Notes: generated from the letters alone by a model not told the origin. A DNA stretch of 15,354 nt from WVWN01 sp964563535 (GCA_964563535.1 CAZLXP010000062.1:1-15354); one strand, 5' to 3'. Counted from the stretch's first letter, positions 5,863-13,289 are shown. Program-made: numbers and translations.

Positions 5863-7155
5863 TCAATATTCCAACGTACCTAACGACCGCTTCAGGTCGA
5901 AGTCGGCGATGAGGAAGTTATATTTGGTTTCGACGAGCGAATTCTGGGCTTCGACGAAACGGGCCTGGGCGTCGGTCAGCTCCAGCGTCGAGGCGCCGCC
6001 CACGGCGTAGAGTTCTTGGACGATGGCGAATTCTTCTTCCGCGGCGGCGGCCGTCGCTTTTGCTACGGTTACGGTCTCCGCTTGTTTCTTATATTCGTAA
6101 TAGGCCTTGGTGACGTCAAGTGCTACGGCGTCGTGCAGCCGGTCGTGGGCTACGCGGGCCGTCGCGGCCGCGGCCCGGGCCCGGTCGACGTTGGCCTTGG
6201 TTTGGAAGCTGTCGAAAAGGTACCAGGAAGCGGTGGCGCCCACGGTCCACTCGTCGAAGTCGTTCCAGGTTCCGCGGGAGGGGGCGTTGAAATCGTTCCA
6301 GTCGTAGGCGGCGGAGGCGGCGAGGGACGGAAACCACCCCGCCGAGGCCGAACGAACGCCGAGGTCCGCTACGCGCTTTTCGGCGCGCGTTTTGACGACG
6401 TCGGGCCGTTGGGTCATCGCCTGCTCGGTCAATTCGGCCACGGGAGGTAGGTCCTGGGGCGCTACGTCCTCTACCTCCGCGAAGGCGAGATTTTCGGCCC
6501 GTTCCATGCCGACGGCGTTGAAGAACGAGAGGCGCGCGGTTTCGACGGCCGCTTCCGCGGCGATGGACGCTATTTCGTCCGCGCCGCGCTGAACTACGGC
6601 CTTGAGGTATTCCGCCCGCGAGATAGTTTCGGATTCGTATTGGGCCAGCGCGAGTTCCTCGTTTCTACGGCTGGCCTCGAGCGACGTATCGGCGACCTTT
6701 TTAAAGCCCTGGGCTTTCAATACGCCCAAATATACGCGGGCGACGTCAACGACGAGTTGTTGGCGCTGCTGGTCGCGGCTCGCCGCGCCGGCTCGAGCCG
6801 ACGCCCGCCCCGACATGACGCCCCACATCAACCTCCCGCCGGCGAATACCGGTTGGTCTAAACGGCCCTGGGCGTAATAATAATGCAGGGGCGGTTTATA
6901 CCCCGGGATTTCGTAACCGCCCAGCCGGAACGCCTCGCGGTCGTAATAGCGGGAGGCGGAGTACGACAGGTTCGCGGTCGGAAGGACGCCGCCCCACCCT
7001 TGGAAGAGGTCGGCCCGGGCGGAGAGGTAAGTGGCGTCGGCGGCGACCGCGGCGGGGCTGCGGGCGAGCGCGAAATCTATGGCCTCGTCGAGCGTGAGTT
7101 CGGCCGCGTTCGCGCTGACGGCAAGAATCGCGCCTATAAAGTAAAAGGCTTTCAT
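5863..7155 (-). CDS. TolC-family outer-membrane efflux protein
   Basis: This 430-aa protein starts with a signal peptide (MKAFYFIGAILAVSANAAE, likely cut after ANA) followed by the typical LTLDEAIDFALARSPA opening of the outer-membrane efflux protein family. Two roughly equal halves, each rich in long alanine/glutamate heptads (about 115-215 and 325-425), alternate with beta-strand segments (60-100, 275-315), as in the TolC/OEP repeat. The YxxGxxxxLELxDAQ-like motif (YAVGGASTLELTDAQ, 383-397) is also characteristic. It would form a trimeric channel through the outer membrane and periplasm. The sequence repeats WNDF at 286-289 and 297-300. It is the first gene of a three-gene efflux operon. 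Its ribosome site is weak (GGAT before ATG 7155) but the promoter upstream is good. Confidence 0.93.
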   Translation of the reverse strand: MKAFYFIGAILAVSANAAELTLDEAIDFALARSPAAVAADATYLSARADLFQGWGGVLPTANLSYSASRYYDREAFRLGGYEIPGYKPPLHYYYAQGRLDQPVFAGGRLMWGVMSGRASARAGAASRDQQRQQLVVDVARVYLGVLKAQGFKKVADTSLEASRRNEELALAQYESETISRAEYLKAVVQRGADEIASIAAEAAVETARLSFFNAVGMERAENLAFAEVEDVAPQDLPPVAELTEQAMTQRPDVVKTRAEKRVADLGVRSASAGWFPSLAASAAYDWNDFNAPSRGTWNDFDEWTVGATASWYLFDSFQTKANVDRARAAAATARVAHDRLHDAVALDVTKAYYEYKKQAETVTVAKATAAAAEEEFAIVQELYAVGGASTLELTDAQARFVEAQNSLVETKYNFLIADFDLKRSLGTLEY

Positions 7156-7191
7156 AATCCGGGGGTGAGGTATTTACCAATAGATTACGGG

Positions 7192-7220
7192 ATTCTAACA
7201 AAAATAGTTGCGCGCGGCAA
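7192..7220 (-). promoter_or_regulatory. Promoter of the tolC-like/adaptor/ABC operon
   Basis: TTGCCG (7220-7215), a 17-bp spacer and TAGAAT (7197-7192) on the minus strand. The predicted transcription start near 7185 leaves a leader of about 30 nt before ATG 7155. Confidence 0.7.
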
Positions 7221-7286
7221 GGTAAACCGGTACGTTACGGCTATGTACGCGGTTCCGGTCCTTTATTTTCGAACTTAAGCCGCAAC

Positions 7287-7310
7287 AAAAACCGCCCGCG
7301 AGGGCGGTTT
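7287..7310 (-). terminator. Rho-independent terminator of the por operon
   Basis: On the minus strand an AAACCGCCC / GGGCGGTTT stem of 9 bp (loop TCGC) ends in TTTTTG, about 20 nt past the porB stop. On the plus strand the hairpin is followed by only three T, so it should act mainly on the por transcript. Confidence 0.85.
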
Positions 7311-7330
7311 GGGCTCGCAGAACGCCGCCG

Positions 7331-8296
7331 TTATTTTTTCTTTCCTTCTTCGTCGCGGCACTCGGGCGGCGGCAGTTCGCCGCAGCGGACGAGCAGGTCG
7401 TTCCAATCGCGGTCGACGTCGGCCTGGATCTCGGCGACGAGCTCGGGGTGGCCGCCGTTTTTAAAAAGGTGTTCGAAGCGCCCCTGGAACTTCAGCCACT
7501 CCTCGACGGGGAGCTTGGCCCGGGGCTTATAAGTCAATTTCCACACGCCGTCGACGATTTCGTAAAGGGGCCAAAAGCAGGTATTGGTGGCGATGCGCGT
7601 AACTTTGAGCGTATCTTCCGGGGGGTGGCGCCAGCCGCGGTGGCAGGGGGCGAGGATGTTAATGAAGGAGGGGCCGTCGGCAGCCAGTGCCTTTTCCACT
7701 TTCCGGATGAGGTCCATAAAATTATGTGGGGCGGCCTGGGCCGCGTACGGGATGTGATGGGCGGCTACGATGCCGGTGAGGTCTTTGCGCCTTTCGAGCT
7801 TTCCCCGGGCGACTTTGCCCGCGGGGGCGGTCGTGGTGGAAGCGCCCTTGGGGGTCGAACCCGAACGCTGGATGCCGGTATTCATATACGCCTGGTTGTC
7901 GTAGCAGACGTAGAGCATTTTATGGCCGCGCTCGAGCGCCCCCGACAGGGCCTGAATGCCGATGTCGTAGGTGCCGCCGTCGCCGCCGAAGGCGACGAAG
8001 CGGAAATCCCGGTCGAGCTTACCCTGGTCTTTGAACACGCGATAAGCGGTCTCGACCCCCGATATCGTCGCGGCGACGTTTTCGAATGCGTTATGGATCC
8101 AGGGGACCTTCCAGGAGGTATAGGGGTATAGGGTCGTCGCGACCTCCAGGCAACCGGTGGCGTTGCCGATTACGACCGGGCCGTCGGCGGCGAGCAGGAC
8201 CTGGCGGGCGACGATGGCCGCGCCGCAGCCGGCACATAACCGGTGGCCGCCGGTAAAGCGTTCCTCGCGGTGCGATAGTTCTTTTAACGTCGTCAT
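7331..8296 (-). CDS. porB: 2-oxoacid (probably pyruvate):ferredoxin oxidoreductase, beta subunit
   Basis: This 321-aa subunit holds the thiamine-diphosphate and proximal [4Fe-4S] sites. Seen: LCAGCGA with Cys21 and Cys24, Cys49 in NATGCLEV, and Cys218 in ILAPCHRGW, the four cluster ligands of the PorB family. GGDGGTYDIG at 104-113 and YDNQAYMNTGIQRSG at 132-146 form the Mg-TPP binding motif. The complex converts a 2-oxoacid plus CoA to acyl-CoA and CO2, reducing ferredoxin in the cytoplasm; pyruvate is the usual substrate for this gene set, but 2-oxoisovalerate or a related acid cannot be excluded. ATG 8296 is preceded by AAGGAG seven nt upstream. It is the last gene of the porGDAB operon and is followed by a strong terminator. 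Confidence 0.95.
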   Translation of the reverse strand: MTTLKELSHREERFTGGHRLCAGCGAAIVARQVLLAADGPVVIGNATGCLEVATTLYPYTSWKVPWIHNAFENVAATISGVETAYRVFKDQGKLDRDFRFVAFGGDGGTYDIGIQALSGALERGHKMLYVCYDNQAYMNTGIQRSGSTPKGASTTTAPAGKVARGKLERRKDLTGIVAAHHIPYAAQAAPHNFMDLIRKVEKALAADGPSFINILAPCHRGWRHPPEDTLKVTRIATNTCFWPLYEIVDGVWKLTYKPRAKLPVEEWLKFQGRFEHLFKNGGHPELVAEIQADVDRDWNDLLVRCGELPPPECRDEEGKKK

Positions 8297-8330
8297 CTAT
8301 CTACTCCTTAAAGGCGTGTTCGCTAATAAG

Positions 8331-9527
8331 TTAACGTACGCCCAGGTAATCCACGTGTTGTTTGATTTCGCCCGTTTTGGCGACGCGGAGGCCTTCCCCG
8401 TAGGCTTGCTCGAGGAGGTCGGGGCCGATATCGCGGCCGCCGAGGCCGTAGATGTAGTTTATTACCTGCGGCCTTGTGGGGACTTCGTAGAGCGCGCTCC
8501 GCACCTCCATAAAGGTCGGCGAACCAAACGCGCCGAACGACGCGACCCGGTCGCATACGACGACGCACTTCGTCGCGCCGAGGGCGTCCGCGACCTCGCG
8601 CTGAGGGAACGGGCGGAAGGTCCGCAGCTTCATCAGGCCGACGGCCTTGCCCTGCTCCCGCAGGACGTCCACGACGTAGCGGGCGGTCCCGGCGGTCGAC
8701 CCCAACGCCACTAAAATGACGTCGGCGCCGTCGGCGCGGTAGGTCTCCACCGGCGCGTAATGGCGGCCGGTGAGCTTTTCGTATTCGGCCGCGGCCTCGG
8801 CCAGGGCCGCCGGCGCGTGTTCCGTGCCCTCGATTTCCTGGCGTTTGTGCTCGAAGTAGTAATCGTGGAAATCCAACGGGCCGACGGTGAAAGGTTTTTT
8901 ATCCAGGAGCAAAGCGTAGGCCGGGCGGTAGGGCCCGACGTAATCCTTCACCGCCCCGTCGGGAAGGGTCTGGACGACTTCCATCGTGTGGCTGATGATG
9001 AAGCCGTCATACATGACCATCGCCGGCAGAAGTACGTCGTGGTTTTCGGCGGCCTTAAGGGCGATGAGCAAGAGGTCGTACGCCTCTTGAGGGTTTTCGG
9101 CGTATATCTGGATCCAACCCGCGTCCCGGGCCCCCATGGAGTCGGAGTGGTCGCAGTGGATGTTTATGGGGCCGGAGAGGGCGCGGTTGACGACGGTCAT
9201 GGTGATGGGGAGGCGAAGGGAAGCGGCGATATAGAGGACCTCCCACATGAGGGCGAAGCCGTTGGCGGAGGTGGCGGTCATGGTGCGAGCGCCCGCGGCC
9301 GCGGCGCCGATGCAGGCGCTCATGGCGGAGTGTTCGCTCTCGACCGTTATGAGGGCGGTATCCACCTCGCCGTCGGCGACGTATTGGGCGAAGGTTTGCA
9401 TAAGTTCGGTTTGGGGCGTTATGGGGTACGCGGCGACGACGTCGGGGTTCACCTGTTTCATGGCTAACGCGGCGGCGTCGTTGCCGGTAAGCGGCAATTT
9501 TACTTGCGGCGCGGATATTTTGGCCAT
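8331..9527 (-). CDS. porA: 2-oxoacid (probably pyruvate):ferredoxin oxidoreductase, alpha subunit
   Basis: This 398-aa subunit has the pyrimidine-binding domain of the thiamine enzyme. It opens with TGNDAAALAMKQVNPDVVAAYPITPQTELMQ in family order; the YPITPQT motif is at 34-40 and the catalytic glutamate lies in TVESEHSA (Glu64). TSANGFALMWEVLY and LPITMTVVNRALSGPINIHCDHSD are further hallmarks of PorA. The C-terminal domain II starts near 265 (DVILVALGSTAGTARYVVD) and includes LMKLRTFRPFP. There is no fused beta or ferredoxin domain, so this is the four-subunit form. ATG 9527 has GGAGA five nt upstream, 9 bp after the porD stop. It forms the active site together with PorB. Confidence 0.95.
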   Translation of the reverse strand: MAKISAPQVKLPLTGNDAAALAMKQVNPDVVAAYPITPQTELMQTFAQYVADGEVDTALITVESEHSAMSACIGAAAAGARTMTATSANGFALMWEVLYIAASLRLPITMTVVNRALSGPINIHCDHSDSMGARDAGWIQIYAENPQEAYDLLLIALKAAENHDVLLPAMVMYDGFIISHTMEVVQTLPDGAVKDYVGPYRPAYALLLDKKPFTVGPLDFHDYYFEHKRQEIEGTEHAPAALAEAAAEYEKLTGRHYAPVETYRADGADVILVALGSTAGTARYVVDVLREQGKAVGLMKLRTFRPFPQREVADALGATKCVVVCDRVASFGAFGSPTFMEVRSALYEVPTRPQVINYIYGLGGRDIGPDLLEQAYGEGLRVAKTGEIKQHVDYLGVR

Positions 9528-9536
9528 GTCGGTCTC

Positions 9537-9824
9537 CTACTCCTCTTCTTCCAAAACCATCGCGATGGCTTTTTTGGGGCACTCGGCGGCGCAGATGCCG
9601 CAACCTTTGCAGTGAACGTAGTCGAAGCCGACCATTTCCTCGTTCTCGACCACGATCGACGTATCCGGGCAGAATATCCAACAGATAAGGCAATTGTTAC
9701 AAGTCTTTTGGTCTAATACCGGCTTGAAAGTTCGCCACGAGCCGGTCTCATATTCCTGGGCGTTGCCCGCTTCGGTTATAAGGCCGCCGATGGGGATTTC
9801 CTTCCAGCCTTTCTTCTTTTCCAT
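9537..9824 (-). CDS. porD: 2-oxoacid:ferredoxin oxidoreductase, delta (ferredoxin-like) subunit
   Basis: A 95-aa protein with two classic [4Fe-4S] motifs: CNNCLICWIFCP (Cys42/45/48/52) and CKGCGICAAECP (Cys72/75/78/82). The N-terminal part (GWKEIPIGGLI...GSWRTFKPVLD) is the usual PorD lead-in, and the tail is acidic. It passes electrons from the beta-subunit cluster to soluble ferredoxin. The ATG at 9824 has GGAGG ten nt upstream and lies 20 bp after the porG stop. Its place between the gamma and alpha genes is the standard porGDAB order. Confidence 0.95.
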   Translation of the reverse strand: MEKKKGWKEIPIGGLITEAGNAQEYETGSWRTFKPVLDQKTCNNCLICWIFCPDTSIVVENEEMVGFDYVHCKGCGICAAECPKKAIAMVLEEEE

Positions 9825-9844
9825 GCTGACGTTGCCTCCGGTTA

Positions 9845-10423
9845 TTAGTTCGCGGCGCCGCGTACTTCGTCGTAAGCTCTTTTTACGGCGGCGACATTAT
9901 CGGCCACGATTTTCTTGGATTTCGTCCCGAACTTTTGCTCGAAAGTATGGTTGACCCAGGGCAGCTCTACCAGGCCCACGACTTTGACCAAGGCGCCGAT
10001 CATAGGCGCGTTGGGCATGTCGCGTCCCATCGCCTCGAGCGATATCATTTTGGCGTCGACGACGAAGACCTGTTTCTTGTCGACGCCCAATTTCGCGGCG
10101 AGTTCGGCGGGGTCGTGCGACGTATTTACCAGGACCTTCCCGCCCGGTTTCAAACCCTCCGTTACCGGGACCGTTCCCAACAACGAGGGGTCGAGTACCA
10201 CTACGACGTCCGGTTGCGTGATGAAGTTGTGGAGATAAATGGGGCCGTCGCTCAAGCGCGTGAAGCCCTGTATAGGTGCCCCCGAGCGTTCCGGGCCGTA
10301 ATCGGAAAAACCCTGGACGTATTTTCCGCCCTCGAACGCTGCCTCGGCAAACAGCATCGCCGCTGTTTTGACGCCTTGGCCGCCGCGGCCGTGCCACCGG
10401 ATCTCAACGATTTTATCCGGCAC
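9845..10423 (-). CDS. porG: 2-oxoacid (probably pyruvate):ferredoxin oxidoreductase, gamma subunit
   Basis: This 192-aa subunit carries the family markers IRWHGRGGQGVKTAA (GRGGQG at 12-17), GFSDYGPERSGAPIQGFTR (38-56), PDVVVVLDPSLL and MPNAPMIGALVKVVG. It binds CoA-related parts of the complex and completes the enzyme. The GTG start at 10423 is preceded by a strong ribosome site, GAGGTGAT, five nt upstream. It is the first gene of the operon; the predicted leader is about 80 nt from an extended -10 promoter near 10510. Confidence 0.95.
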   Translation of the reverse strand: MPDKIVEIRWHGRGGQGVKTAAMLFAEAAFEGGKYVQGFSDYGPERSGAPIQGFTRLSDGPIYLHNFITQPDVVVVLDPSLLGTVPVTEGLKPGGKVLVNTSHDPAELAAKLGVDKKQVFVVDAKMISLEAMGRDMPNAPMIGALVKVVGLVELPWVNHTFEQKFGTKSKKIVADNVAAVKRAYDEVRGAAN

Positions 10424-10509
10424 TTTTTATCACCTCGATATCGACGGTTGAGTTGTTTCGTGGATTACCTAACGTACGGAAGCGAATAGCAAAGGCTAAA
10501 ACTTTAACG

Positions 10510-10518
10510 ATTATAACA
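10510..10518 (-). promoter_or_regulatory. Extended -10 promoter of the por operon
   Basis: On the minus strand TGTTATAAT (10518-10510) fits a TGn-TATAAT extended -10 exactly. No -35 hexamer resembling TTGACA lies at 16-18 bp; that place is taken by a dyad. Transcription would start near 10503. Confidence 0.65.
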
Positions 10519-10521
10519 TAA

Positions 10522-10547
10522 AATATTACCCGAGGGGTAGTAATATT
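10522..10547 (-). promoter_or_regulatory. 26-bp dyad over the -35 region of the por promoter, putative operator
   Basis: Perfect 8-bp arms AATATTAC (10522-10529) and GTAATATT (10540-10547) flank a 10-bp centre that also contains an inner TACCC/GGGTA pair. The expected -35 position (about 10533-10538) lies in its centre. The geometry fits a dimeric regulator that either blocks RNA polymerase or substitutes for the missing -35. It does not match Rex, FNR or CRP sites that I know. Confidence 0.5.
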
Positions 10548-10796
10548 AAATACTATATAACCTCATATAAACGTTGTACGTTTTTTCTTAGCGTGTAGCG
10601 GGAACCGGCGCCCGCGTTGTCGCCGACGGGATTAAATTGGGGACGACGACGCCGTAGCCGGCCCGAATCTTTTAGTACGACGTTGTCTTCGTCCTAAGAT
10701 TGGGCGATTAATATATACGCCTCCTTAAACCGCGTCGCGTTGTTTATGGACGTTACGGCCTTGCGCCGTCCCGACGGCTTAGTCGGCCGTTTTCGC

Positions 10797-10825
10797 TTGA
10801 TTATTCGGGGTGAAACCTTTATATT
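10797..10825 (+). promoter_or_regulatory. Promoter of the secreted propeller-like protein
   Basis: TTGATT (10797-10802), 17-bp spacer, TATATT (10820-10825). Predicted transcription start near 10832 and a leader of about 27 nt. Confidence 0.7.
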
Positions 10826-10858
10826 AAGGACGTTACTTATTGACTAAGAGGTGTAGTT

Positions 10859-11626
10859 ATGAACTGGAATGCGAGACCGTTATTACGTGCCGCGATTATT
10901 ACGGCGCTAGCGGCCTTTCCGGCTTTCGGCGGTTTCGGCCAGGTCGTGGCTTCTTTCGCGGCCCCCGCGCCCAGACCTACGGCGTTGGCGTGGGCCGACG
11001 GGTATCTGTATTGTTTTTGCGAGGCGTCGCCTTACCTTTTCTGGAAAATTAAACCGGCCGACGGGAAAAGCGTAGGTTCTTTTAAGTTTGCTAAAACGGG
11101 CGCCGATACCGCGGGGTTGGCGTACGACGGCAGGTGTTTTTGGGCCGGCAATAGGGTTACGGATTATATTTACCGGTTTGAATGGGGCGGCTCGGTGGCG
11201 TCGTCGTTTAAGGCCGGCTGGGATTTCGGCCAGGGCCTGGCGTGGTCGGGTTTCCATTTGTGGGGTGACGAAAAAGGCCGCCAGTGGTCGCACGGTTATT
11301 ACCAGATGCGCGTGGACGGGAGCGTGGTAAGTTCGTACACGGCCATTAACGAGCTTTACGATTTGGCTTGGGACGGTAAAAACCTCTGGGCGCCGGAATA
11401 CGATACCGTCGAAGAAACCTATCGGATTATCGCTTTCAGGCCCCCGGTGGGTAATTTGGTGGGTACGTTTCAGCCGCCGGCCGGCGAACCGCGGGGCGCG
11501 ACCTATGACGGTTCGCATTTATGGCTAAGCACGTTGGCGGATAATGGGCGCCTGTGGAAAATCGATATCGCGAGCGTGGGCGTCGCGCCGGCGTCGTTGG
11601 GTCGCGTGAAGACGTTGTTCAGATAG
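10859..11626 (+). CDS. Secreted protein of unknown function with five propeller-like repeats
   Basis: A 255-aa protein starting at ATG 10859 with GAGGTG five to six nt upstream. Residues 1-28 look like a signal peptide (basic start, AAIITALAAFPAFGGFG). Five repeats follow, each opening with a motif like LAWDGxxLW: ALAWADGYLYCF (42), GLAYDGRCFWAG (86), GLAWSGFHLWG (126), DLAWDGKNLWA (168) and GATYDGSHLWL (213), spaced 40-45 residues apart. Most repeats continue with an I/Y-x-hydrophobic strand and a G-x-V-x-S-F/Y turn. This spacing and wording suggest a beta-propeller blade pattern. No catalytic motif was recognised, so binding or adhesion is possible but unproved. It ends PASLGRVKTLFR, perhaps a short sorting or linker tail. 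It has its own promoter and terminator, on the opposite strand to its neighbours. Confidence 0.85.
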   Translation: MNWNARPLLRAAIITALAAFPAFGGFGQVVASFAAPAPRPTALAWADGYLYCFCEASPYLFWKIKPADGKSVGSFKFAKTGADTAGLAYDGRCFWAGNRVTDYIYRFEWGGSVASSFKAGWDFGQGLAWSGFHLWGDEKGRQWSHGYYQMRVDGSVVSSYTAINELYDLAWDGKNLWAPEYDTVEETYRIIAFRPPVGNLVGTFQPPAGEPRGATYDGSHLWLSTLADNGRLWKIDIASVGVAPASLGRVKTLFR

Positions 11627-11649
11627 TAGGTGCCGCGAGGGGGACCCAA

Positions 11650-11677
11650 GCCGGGCTGCCAGCCCGGCCTTTTTTTT
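11650..11677 (+). terminator. Rho-independent terminator of the secreted protein gene
   Basis: A perfect 8-bp stem GCCGGGCT / AGCCCGGC with a three-base loop is followed by C and T8, about 23 nt past the stop. The minus strand lacks a T-run, so it serves the plus-strand gene only. Confidence 0.9.
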
Positions 11678-11701
11678 GGGCGCCGCCGACGTGGGGGTAA
11701 A

Positions 11702-12307
11702 TTATTTCTCGATCTCTTGACGGCCCGCGATCGCTTTCGCCAGCGTAACCTCGTCGGCGAAGTCGAGGTCTCCGCCCACCGGGAGGCCCCGCGCGATGCG
11801 GGTAACCTTTACCCCCAAGGGCGATAACAATTTCGCGATGTAATACCCGGTGGTGTCGCCCTCGACGTCCGGGTCCGTCGCGACGATTACCTCGACGGCG
11901 CGGGTCGTTTGGGCGCGGGTGACGAGTTCCGCCAGGCGGAGTTGGTCGGGGCCGATGCCTTCGAGGGGAGATATAACGCCCATGAGGACGTGATAGACGC
12001 CGTTAAATTCGCCGGTGCGCTCGACGAGGGCGATGTCGGCGGGTTCTTCCACGACGCAGATGACGCGGCGGTTGCGGGTCGCGTCGGTGCAGATGCCGCA
12101 TAGTTCGTCCTCGGTCAAGTTGCCGCATTCCCGGCAGGGGTTCACGTGTTCGTGGACTTCGTTTAATAATCGAGCCAGGTTTTCGACGTAGCCGTCGGGG
12201 GCCTTCAGGAGGAAAAACGTAAGGCGCTGCGCCGTTTTCCGCCCGATACCGGGCATTTTGGTGAGCTCGTTAATAAGCCTTTCTATCATTTTACTCTGAG
12301 TTGCCAT
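11702..12307 (-). CDS. recR: Recombination protein RecR
   Basis: From ATG 12307 the product is 201 aa, the usual RecR length. Seen: the helix-hairpin-helix segment LTKMPGIGRKTAQRLTFFLL (15-34), the zinc finger C-x2-C-x8-C-x2-C (Cys58/61/70/73), and a Toprim domain with VVEEPADIALVERTG (85-99) and the acidic VATDPDVEGDTT (142-153). RecR works with RecF and RecO to load RecA onto gapped DNA in the cytoplasm. A TTG at 12343 would add 12 residues that do not fit the family, and a second ATG at 12289 would remove six; no start has a clear Shine-Dalgarno sequence. It follows the lipoprotein genes after a hairpin, so it may have its own weak promoter (TATACT near 12352) or rely on read-through. The usual partner dnaX/ybaB is not in the window. 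Confidence 0.96.
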   Translation of the reverse strand: MATQSKMIERLINELTKMPGIGRKTAQRLTFFLLKAPDGYVENLARLLNEVHEHVNPCRECGNLTEDELCGICTDATRNRRVICVVEEPADIALVERTGEFNGVYHVLMGVISPLEGIGPDQLRLAELVTRAQTTRAVEVIVATDPDVEGDTTGYYIAKLLSPLGVKVTRIARGLPVGGDLDFADEVTLAKAIAGRQEIEK

Positions 12308-12361
12308 AAGGCTGCGGCCGACGTTGACGACGGTCCTCGGCAATATTAGTATACCGCGCCA

Positions 12362-12391
12362 AGGAAGTAAAGGGCGGCCGTAAGGCCGCCC
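12362..12391 (-). terminator. Probable terminator after the TM-anchored LppM-like lipoprotein gene
   Basis: A perfect 8-bp stem GGGCGGCC / GGCCGCCC (12372-12391, four-base loop) follows the lipoprotein stop by about 28 nt. On the minus strand it is followed by TTTACTTCC, a weak T-tract, so termination is likely partial and some transcripts may reach recR. Confidence 0.6.
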
Positions 12392-12418
12392 TTCATCCTT
12401 ACCCCGGTCCGGCTTAAA

Positions 12419-13192
12419 TTACGATGCGGCGCCCGGCTGCCCGGGTTGGGTAGGCGCCTTCGGCGCCGCGGGTTTCTTTTTCCTGGTTAGGAGCACGATA
12501 ATTACGATGATTATAACGATAACTATTATGACGCAGAGGATGACCCCGATGATGACGGCGACCTTGCCGCCGCCGCCGCCGGCCGCTTTATATGTCGCGG
12601 TCATCTCGGTGTCGGTATTGATGAGCTTGTCGAGGGTGTATTCCCATTTGACGGTATTGCCCGAAGCCTTGCCGTTGGTTTCGGTGATGGCGTTGGGCGC
12701 GTTTAACGTGTAGGTGAATTTGAAACCGGACAGTTGCGACGGATCCTCGACGTCCATTTTAAGCTGGACGAGTTGTTTGAAGACGTCGTTGCTTCCCGAC
12801 CTCTCGAGCGAGAAAGTTTGCTTGAGTTTCTCGCCCTCGAGGGCGAAGATGCCGACGCCGTTGAGGTCCGTTATCTTTTTGAAGTCGACGAAGTAAGTCG
12901 CTTCGGGGGCGTCCGATTCCGTTTTACCGATTACGATGTCGCGCACCGTGACCGGCACGCTCTCGTATTCCGCTTTTATTTCGGCTTCGGTAAACGAGAG
13001 CTTGGGGGCGGCGCTAAGGTCGAGGCTCGCCTCTCCTTCTTCTCCCGTAGCTCCGCCGGTCCGGTCATAGCGTATCTTTACCGTGCCGGAGCCGTCCGGC
13101 TTAAGCGTGAGTTCCTGGTCGTAGTTGATACAGCCGGCTACTACGACGAGGGCGACGGCGAGGGTTGCGAGACCTAAGATTTTGGAGCGCAT
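12419..13192 (-). CDS. LppM-like lipoprotein with C-terminal transmembrane helix
   Basis: A 257-aa protein. Residues 1-21 form a lipoprotein signal (MRSKILGLATLAVALVVVAGC) with lipobox VAGC and Cys21. The opening of the mature part, YDQELTLKPDGSGTV, is typical of LppM-domain proteins. The middle is beta-rich (KITDLNGVGIF, FKFTYTLNAPN, VKWEYTLD). A glycine run (204-208) leads into a very hydrophobic helix (about 211-236), then RKKK and a Pro/Ala/Gln tail. So it would have both a lipid and a membrane anchor. The ATG at 13192 has AGGAGG eight nt upstream, and a near-consensus promoter lies 120 bp upstream. It is clearly a paralogue of the gene before it. Function unknown; LppM in mycobacteria is linked to envelope and host interaction. 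Confidence 0.85.
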   Translation of the reverse strand: MRSKILGLATLAVALVVVAGCINYDQELTLKPDGSGTVKIRYDRTGGATGEEGEASLDLSAAPKLSFTEAEIKAEYESVPVTVRDIVIGKTESDAPEATYFVDFKKITDLNGVGIFALEGEKLKQTFSLERSGSNDVFKQLVQLKMDVEDPSQLSGFKFTYTLNAPNAITETNGKASGNTVKWEYTLDKLINTDTEMTATYKAAGGGGGKVAVIIGVILCVIIVIVIIIVIIVLLTRKKKPAAPKAPTQPGQPGAAS

Positions 13193-13289
13193 AAAGGTTT
13201 CCTCCTATTATGAAAACGTGTTGTAACGGTCGGTACTTCTTACGCGCCTCGGGTCGGGCGTGCAAACCCGGCGCTTGGGCGTTTTCTGC

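Larger units (their letters stand above)
10424..10858. other. 435-bp divergent intergenic region (por operon / secreted protein)
   Basis: No credible gene. The left side (about 10490-10570) is AT-rich and holds the por promoter and dyad. A weak hairpin AAACGT-TGT-ACGTTT followed by a few T lies at 10569-10586 on the plus strand. At 10755-10790 the words ACGGC, GCCGT, ACGGC, GCCGT alternate, allowing mutually exclusive hairpins, the last followed by TTTT. The right side holds the promoter of the secreted protein. Confidence 0.6.

Noticed and set aside
7448..9467. Two long plus-strand frames opposite porB and porA
   Set aside because: Same codon-bias shadow effect; low-complexity Gly/Val/Asp-rich products without ribosome sites.
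10522..10547. Rex or FNR operator at the por promoter
   Set aside because: The arms do not fit the TTGTGA...TCACAA or TTGAT...ATCAA patterns; left as an unassigned dyad.
12340..12360. Leaderless TTG start of recR after TATACT
   Set aside because: No -35 box at the proper distance, and the extra residues do not fit RecR; ATG 12307 gives the normal length.
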